Positions 63,326 through 64,000 of a DNA stretch of 64,000 bases are shown here, one piece after another; position 1 is the stretch's first letter, and the number at the start of each line of letters is the position of its first letter. Both the position numbers and the translations under genes were made by a program. The notes under the pieces were generated by a model, which was not told where the DNA came from, did no database searches, and was given only the letters and a program-made list of their open reading frames with translations. Source of the stretch: Niallia alba (GTDB lineage: Bacteria; Bacillota; Bacilli; Bacillales; Cytobacillaceae); assembly GCF_012933555.1 (NCBI RefSeq), contig NZ_JABBPK010000001.1:4070001-4134000 (forward strand), in the 5' to 3' direction.

Positions 63326-64000
63326 TTAAGAATATTTTTTGATAATTTCATATAATTGCTCTGGATTTTTGCTGATCTTTAGATTACTGATTTCTTCGCC
63401 ATTTTTTGATATGCTCATAAGCTGTCTTAGCGCGTAAAGATGTTTATGCTTATCTGTAGATGCAAGCACTACGATAAAATGGACTCTAACCTTCTCATTA
63501 AATGGGATACCATCTTCTATTTTTAATAAGCTCATGCCGACTCTATTTACGCCAGCTTCAGGATCAGCATGAGGAATGGCAATCACATTTCTTAATACGA
63601 TATGTTGAACCATTGCTGGATACTGTTTCAACATTTCTTCTACATAATTTTCTGTGATGCTTCCATTTTTCAATAGCTGACCAGCTGCTATTTGTATTCC
63701 TTGCTGCCAGTCTTCTACGCTTTGTACGACTGTAATCATTTCAGGAGTTAGTAAAGATGCGAGCGATAAATCCGTTTTTGTCATTGGCTCCTGAGTTTCA
63801 CTGGTTGTCGTAATAGTAAAATGTTCTTGCAACGCATCTCTCAAAGATTCTTTATCCTTTATAGACGCATATTTCTCGATTTTCCCCATTAATTGCTCAA
63901 TATTTATTACACTTGTATTTAAGTCAAATATTTCTCTAAGTACCCTCTGTCTAAGTTGAACTTTTTCAAAGTCTGATAGTATCCGATTGATAACAAATTG
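63326..64000 (-). CDS. PRD-type transcriptional regulator, C-terminal EIIA domain (5' end outside the window)
   Basis: The frame stays open to the right edge, beyond the first internal ATG, so this is the C-terminus (at least 224 residues) of a longer protein. It contains a PTS EIIA domain with VIAIPHADPEAGV (phospho-histidine). A lone second EIIA at the head of a PTS operon following a non-catalytic stretch (INRILSDFEKVQLRQRVLREIFDL) fits a BglG/MtlR-like activator whose activity is set by phosphorylation. The DNA-binding and PRD domains must lie past 64000. Confidence 0.7.
   Translation of the reverse strand, partial: QFVINRILSDFEKVQLRQRVLREIFDLNTSVINIEQLMGKIEKYASIKDKESLRDALQEHFTITTTSETQEPMTKTDLSLASLLTPEMITVVQSVEDWQQGIQIAAGQLLKNGSITENYVEEMLKQYPAMVQHIVLRNVIAIPHADPEAGVNRVGMSLLKIEDGIPFNEKVRVHFIVVLASTDKHKHLYALRQLMSISKNGEEISNLKISKNPEQLYEIIKKYS

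Overview
The window is AT-rich DNA from a spore-forming Bacillaceae-type Firmicute. Supporting evidence includes strong AGGAGG-type ribosome sites with several TTG/GTG starts, a T-box leader on a tRNA synthetase gene, Bacillus-style purine catabolism genes, a MinJ cell-division protein, DUF421/DUF1657 genes of the kind that accompany mobile spoVA operons, and a Bacillus-type mer operon. I do not assign a species.

Layout. 1-1152: start of proS with its T-box leader, then a four-fold ~152 bp tandem repeat. 1162-7600: purine/ureide catabolism (aminotransferase, M20 amidohydrolase, PucR-type regulator, NCS2 permease), with a ten-fold 52 bp tandem repeat between two genes. 7680-8421: an IS200-like insertion sequence. 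8441-13624: malic enzyme, rpiA, a remnant of a spoVA2mob-like cassette (DUF421 with a frameshift, two DUF1657 genes) and a ZupT metal transporter. 14408-15925: a secreted flavoprotein reductase. 16234-24439: a sulfane-sulfur cluster (CstR repressor, three TusA-type modules plus one fused, five rhodanese proteins or domains, two DsrE-like proteins, a rhodanese-MBL protein, TauE exporter and a CoA-disulfide reductase-rhodanese-TusA fusion), with ATACC(C)-N-GGGTAT palindromes in front of several genes. A nonsense-mutated glutaredoxin remnant is joined to a truncated DsrE gene.

25967-54152: a 28.2 kb Tn7-like transposon. Its ends carry TGT/ACA termini, three spaced repeats on the left, three packed repeats on the right, and a 5 bp TTTTT target duplication. 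It sits on the stop codon of minJ. It carries tnsA, tnsB, tnsC and two tniQ genes. Cargo is a hydrolase plus NACHT NTPase pair (candidate defence system), an arsenic resistance set (marR, arsN, FAD monooxygenase, two arsR, arsB), and a CoA-disulfide reductase-rhodanese. A 7.0 kb Tn3-family mercury transposon lies inside tniQ-1, one IS4-family copy lies inside tniQ-2, and a second IS copy cuts off the end of tnsA. The element therefore looks immobilised. Immediately to its left is another right-end sequence of the same type, abutting the same TTTTT, which implies an earlier related element used the same site.

54156-64000: minJ, then a leftward pentitol-type PTS operon read from the right edge: PRD/EIIA regulator, EIIA, two EIIB, EIIC, zinc dehydrogenase, RpiB, a phosphofructokinase-like protein lacking the catalytic aspartate, and transketolase. 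Together these would import and phosphorylate a sugar alcohol, oxidise it to a pentulose phosphate and feed it into the pentose phosphate pathway.
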